A stretch of DNA of 8,836 nt, from NCBI GenBank assembly GCA_002438905.1, contig DJSA01000003.1:5022-13857 (forward strand), in the 5' to 3' direction. The notes under the pieces were generated by a model. That model was not told the DNA's origin. It ran no database searches and saw only the letters and a list, made by a program, of their open reading frames with translations. Within the stretch, counting starts at the first letter, position 1, and every line of letters begins with the position of its first letter. The translations under genes and the position numbers were made by a program. Shown one piece after another: positions 6,457 through 8,836 of the stretch. The DNA comes from Bacteroidales bacterium UBA6346. Its GTDB lineage: Bacteria > Bacteroidota > Bacteroidia > Bacteroidales > UBA932.

Positions 6457-7137
6457 CTACCTGACGACGGACTCAAGCCATTTGGCGTCCACTCGGACAA
6501 ATCCTTCGCCCGGACGAACAGAAGGATTGCGCTCAATGATGCCCTCGCAGTCCTCATAGACGTTCCAACCTATCTTCAGGCCGACCATCTGTCCCTTTGC
6601 GGCGTAGCTGAGTATAATCTGACGTCCGTCGCCCTCTCCCTCGACCTTGTAGAAATGGAATGCCGCGGCACTGATTTCGTCATTCCTTTGCTTGTCCTCA
6701 AGCTTGCTCTCCTTTCCTGCGGTTGCCGTCATCTCCCTCTTGGTCACCCATTTGCAGAGTTCGATGACCACATCGTCAAGTCCGGCGTCGAAGATGAGCA
6801 CCTTCTCCATCAACTCTCCCATATTACGTACGAGTCTGAGGGTGTATCCTCCCATGGCCTTTGTATGGTTGGTGATTGCCTGCATCTGGGTCTCCGAGAT
6901 TTTCCCATCCGGCACGAGCCAGAGCATCAGTTTCTTCTGAGGATCGTGGTAGAGCGTCTCATAGCGAGCCAGATTTACCGTCCCACAGTGTGGGCATTCC
7001 CACAAGAAAAGCGACCCATCCTTCACCTTTTCCTTAAGCTCTGGGTTATCCGCGACGTTTATGCTCTTGTAAATTGTTATTTCTGTCGTCTGCCCGCACT
7101 TGGAGCATACCCCGTTTGCCTTTGCCGTAAGTGACAT
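6457..7137 (-). CDS. CpXC-domain protein, function unknown
   Basis: A 226-residue protein with an N-terminal pair of cysteine motifs: CSKC at 11-14 and CPHC at 48-51. This is the arrangement that names the CpXC domain (CxxC plus CPxC), and it probably binds one zinc ion as a zinc ribbon. The rest has predicted alpha/beta character without recognisable catalytic residues; RLVRNMGELMEKVLIFDAGLDDVVIELCKW (101-130) covers the conserved middle. There is no signal peptide or membrane helix, so it is probably cytoplasmic. The family has no established function. It lies 67 bp downstream of the U32 gene on the same strand with no TAnnTTTG element in that gap, so co-transcription with murA and the U32 gene is plausible. 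The ATG at 7135-7137 is preceded by A/T-rich DNA with no Shine-Dalgarno. Confidence 0.85.
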   Translation of the reverse strand: MSLTAKANGVCSKCGQTTEITIYKSINVADNPELKEKVKDGSLFLWECPHCGTVNLARYETLYHDPQKKLMLWLVPDGKISETQMQAITNHTKAMGGYTLRLVRNMGELMEKVLIFDAGLDDVVIELCKWVTKREMTATAGKESKLEDKQRNDEISAAAFHFYKVEGEGDGRQIILSYAAKGQMVGLKIGWNVYEDCEGIIERNPSVRPGEGFVRVDAKWLESVVR

Positions 7138-7204
7138 ATTCTTTTATATCAATTATTTACTGTTAATTATTCTTCTCGACTCCTGTTTCCCGTTTTTCCA
7201 ATAA

Positions 7205-8581
7205 TTATTCTTCTTCGGTCCAGATGTAGACCTTGTCGGAGCGGCGGAGACGGGTGGCAGGCTGGCAAGTTGCGGTGCCTGCCTGGGTCGCGCTTTCGCC
7301 AGTTTCCGTTGCCGCGACTGCGTTTCCATCGCCCTCCTGAGCCGATCCGTCAACATCGCGCAGCCGATCCGTGTCTTCGGAGAAGTCAATAGGGACGGAG
7401 CAGTATGTACCTTTTGAGGCGGACTCAACGCTCTTTAGGTCCACGCGTATTTCCTTGACAACGGTCTCTACCACTCCCGTTGTCGGACCCATTATGAGAA
7501 TGCGGTCGCCGACCTTTAGCGTTGCGGACTCGATGAGAATTTCAGCCACCGAAAGCTTTGCAAACCAGTTGGTCACCTTGCCGGTGTAGACTTTCTTGCG
7601 GGTTGAGCGGCTGCCGTAGACTTCGCTCCACTCTCCGAGGCGCGCTCCCTGATAGTAGCCGTCCCAGAACCCCCGGTTGAACACTTCAGAGAGTTCTGCC
7701 TTGAGCGCAGATGCGAGTTCCGGGGTGTAGTTGCCTCCTATGACAGCATCCGCAGCGCGTCGGTAGCAGGACGCCACTTTCTTGACATACTCAGCGCTGC
7801 GTGCCCGTCCCTCAATCTTGAACACCGTCACTCCAGCGTCAATTATCTTGTCCATGAACTCTATGGTACACAGGTCTTTCGGAGACATTATGTACTTATT
7901 GTCTACAAGTAGCTGATTGCCGGTTTCGAGATCCGTCACTTCATAACCCCTCCTGCAAATCTGGTAGCAGGCGCCACGGTTTGCCGAGGCTCCGTAGGCG
8001 TGTAGGCTCAGGTAGCATTTTCCGGAAATGGCCATGCAGAGGGCACCATGGGCGAACATTTCGATTTCAACGAGTCGTCCTGAAGGTCCGCAGATGTGCT
8101 CGCGGACGATTGTCTCGTGTATCTCCTTGACCTGGTGGAGGTTCAGCTCCCGAGCAAGGACGATGACGTCCGCAAACTGGGCGTAGAAACGCAGCGACTC
8201 CACGTTTGAGATGCTCAACTGCGTGGAAATGTGCACCTCGATGCCAATCCTGCGGCAGTAGGCGATGGCGGCCATGTCGGAGGCGATGACTGCCGTGATG
8301 CCGGCTGCCTTTGCGGCGTCGAGCGTCTCGCGCATTGGCTGGAGATCCTCCTGGTAAAGAACGATGTTCAGTGTAAGATAGGATTTCACCCCGTTGTCAT
8401 GGCAGATGCGGCAGACTTCCGCAAGGTCTCCGGCCGAGAAGTTATTTGCCGAATGCGAGCGCATGTTGAGGTTGCCCACTCCGAAATAGACGGAGTCCGC
8501 CCCGCCCTGAATTGCCGCATATAGGCACTCGAAGTTGCCCGCCGGCGCCATTATCTCCAATGCACGTTTCTGCTTTTCCAT
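7205..8581 (-). CDS. Peptidase U32 family protein (possible RNA-modifying Fe-S protein)
   Basis: A 458-residue U32-family protein. The old name is peptidase or collagenase, but characterised relatives (TrhP, RlhA, UbiU) are iron-sulfur proteins acting in tRNA or rRNA hydroxylation or in ubiquinone synthesis. The N-terminus MAPAGNFECLYAAIQGGADSVYFG is typical of the TIM-barrel start. The family signature is at 174-192 (EMFAHGALCMAISGKCYLS). C182, C189, C205 and C238 (in SPKDLC) are spaced like the four [4Fe-4S] ligands of UbiU. A beta-barrel domain follows at about 330-400. An unusual Gly/Ala/Thr-rich segment (about 401-443) is inserted before the terminal RRSDKVYIW. Start: the ATG at 8579-8581 (MEKQKRALEIM) is chosen because the reading frame upstream of it is only a shadow of murA. 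Which RNA or other substrate it uses cannot be told. It lies 19 bp after murA. Confidence 0.9.
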   Translation of the reverse strand: MEKQKRALEIMAPAGNFECLYAAIQGGADSVYFGVGNLNMRSHSANNFSAGDLAEVCRICHDNGVKSYLTLNIVLYQEDLQPMRETLDAAKAAGITAVIASDMAAIAYCRRIGIEVHISTQLSISNVESLRFYAQFADVIVLARELNLHQVKEIHETIVREHICGPSGRLVEIEMFAHGALCMAISGKCYLSLHAYGASANRGACYQICRRGYEVTDLETGNQLLVDNKYIMSPKDLCTIEFMDKIIDAGVTVFKIEGRARSAEYVKKVASCYRRAADAVIGGNYTPELASALKAELSEVFNRGFWDGYYQGARLGEWSEVYGSRSTRKKVYTGKVTNWFAKLSVAEILIESATLKVGDRILIMGPTTGVVETVVKEIRVDLKSVESASKGTYCSVPIDFSEDTDRLRDVDGSAQEGDGNAVAATETGESATQAGTATCQPATRLRRSDKVYIWTEEE

Positions 8582-8600
8582 AAATCCGGATTGATTGATC

Positions 8601-8836
8601 CTAGTCCTGACGGGTGATGCAGGCGCCGAGGGCGTTGAGGCGGAGGTCGATGTCTTCGTAGCCGCGGTCAATCTGCTCGATGTTGGAGATGACGCTGGTT
8701 CCTTTGGCGGACATGGCTGCAATCAGCAAAGCTATGCCGGCACGGATGTCGGGGGAGAGCATGTTGCCGGCCTTCAGTCCGATGCGGTGGTCGTGGCCTA
8801 TGACCACGGCGCGATGAGGGTCGCAGAGGATAATCT
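8601..8836 (-). CDS. murA: UDP-N-acetylglucosamine 1-carboxyvinyltransferase MurA, C-terminal part
   Basis: The last 77 residues of MurA; the 5' part lies beyond the right edge. MurA transfers enolpyruvate from phosphoenolpyruvate to UDP-GlcNAc, the first committed step of peptidoglycan synthesis, in the cytoplasm. The visible part reads IILCDPHRAVVIGHD, then MLSPDIRAGIALLIAAMSAKG and IEQIDRGYEDIDLRLNALGA, matching the C-terminal end of the family. It includes the arginines of DIRAG and DRGYE, which correspond to substrate-contacting arginines in E. coli MurA. The catalytic cysteine loop is outside the window. The gene ends with TAG at 8601-8603, and the U32 start codon follows after 19 bp, which suggests one operon. 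Confidence 0.95.
   Translation of the reverse strand, partial: IILCDPHRAVVIGHDHRIGLKAGNMLSPDIRAGIALLIAAMSAKGTSVISNIEQIDRGYEDIDLRLNALGACITRQD

Noticed and set aside
8582..8722. N-terminal extension of the U32 protein by 47 residues
   Set aside because: The extension overlaps murA in another frame and is Pro/Ser/Thr-rich noise; family homology begins at MEKQKRALEIM.

Overview
The window looks like a piece of a Bacteroidetes chromosome, most likely Bacteroidales. Three things point there. The proteins (RecJ, LysS, MurA C-terminus, a GH3-family protein, a CpXC protein) read like members of that phylum. None of the six visible start codons has a convincing Shine-Dalgarno sequence; the starts are preceded by A/T-rich or SD-free DNA. 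Three upstream regions carry an exact match to the Bacteroidetes -7 promoter element TAnnTTTG. Coding DNA is moderately GC-rich. Genus cannot be called from sequence alone.

Layout. Positions 1-282 hold a non-coding array of a 130-bp tandem repeat: two full copies and a 22-bp stub, possibly continuing left of the window. Positions 304-408 form a roughly 105-bp imperfect palindrome that reaches into the 3' end of recJ. recJ (402-2135, minus) and lysS (2284-3804, plus) are divergent and share a compact promoter region. A HAD-family hydrolase (3734-4543, minus) converges on lysS and overlaps its 3' end by 71 bp. Then come four more minus-strand genes: a GH3/JAR1-like adenylating enzyme (4655-6352), a CpXC zinc-ribbon-like protein (6457-7137), a peptidase-U32-family protein (7205-8581) and the 3' end of murA (8601-8836, cut by the window edge). 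murA and the U32 gene are 19 bp apart and probably co-transcribed; the CpXC gene follows 67 bp later and may belong to the same unit. GH3 has its own candidate promoter and a 13-bp direct repeat right before its start.

Functionally this is mostly a housekeeping region: DNA repair (RecJ), translation (LysRS, possibly RNA modification by the U32 protein) and peptidoglycan synthesis (MurA), plus three proteins without a definite role (HAD, GH3, CpXC). I do not see a defence system, phage, insertion sequence, CRISPR array, tRNA or rRNA. The parts least explained by ordinary annotation are the non-coding structures: the 130-bp tandem repeat, the adjacent long palindrome, a shrunken relative of the repeat downstream of GH3, and the repeats in front of the HAD and GH3 genes. 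Low-complexity segments in the HAD and U32 proteins are also unusual.
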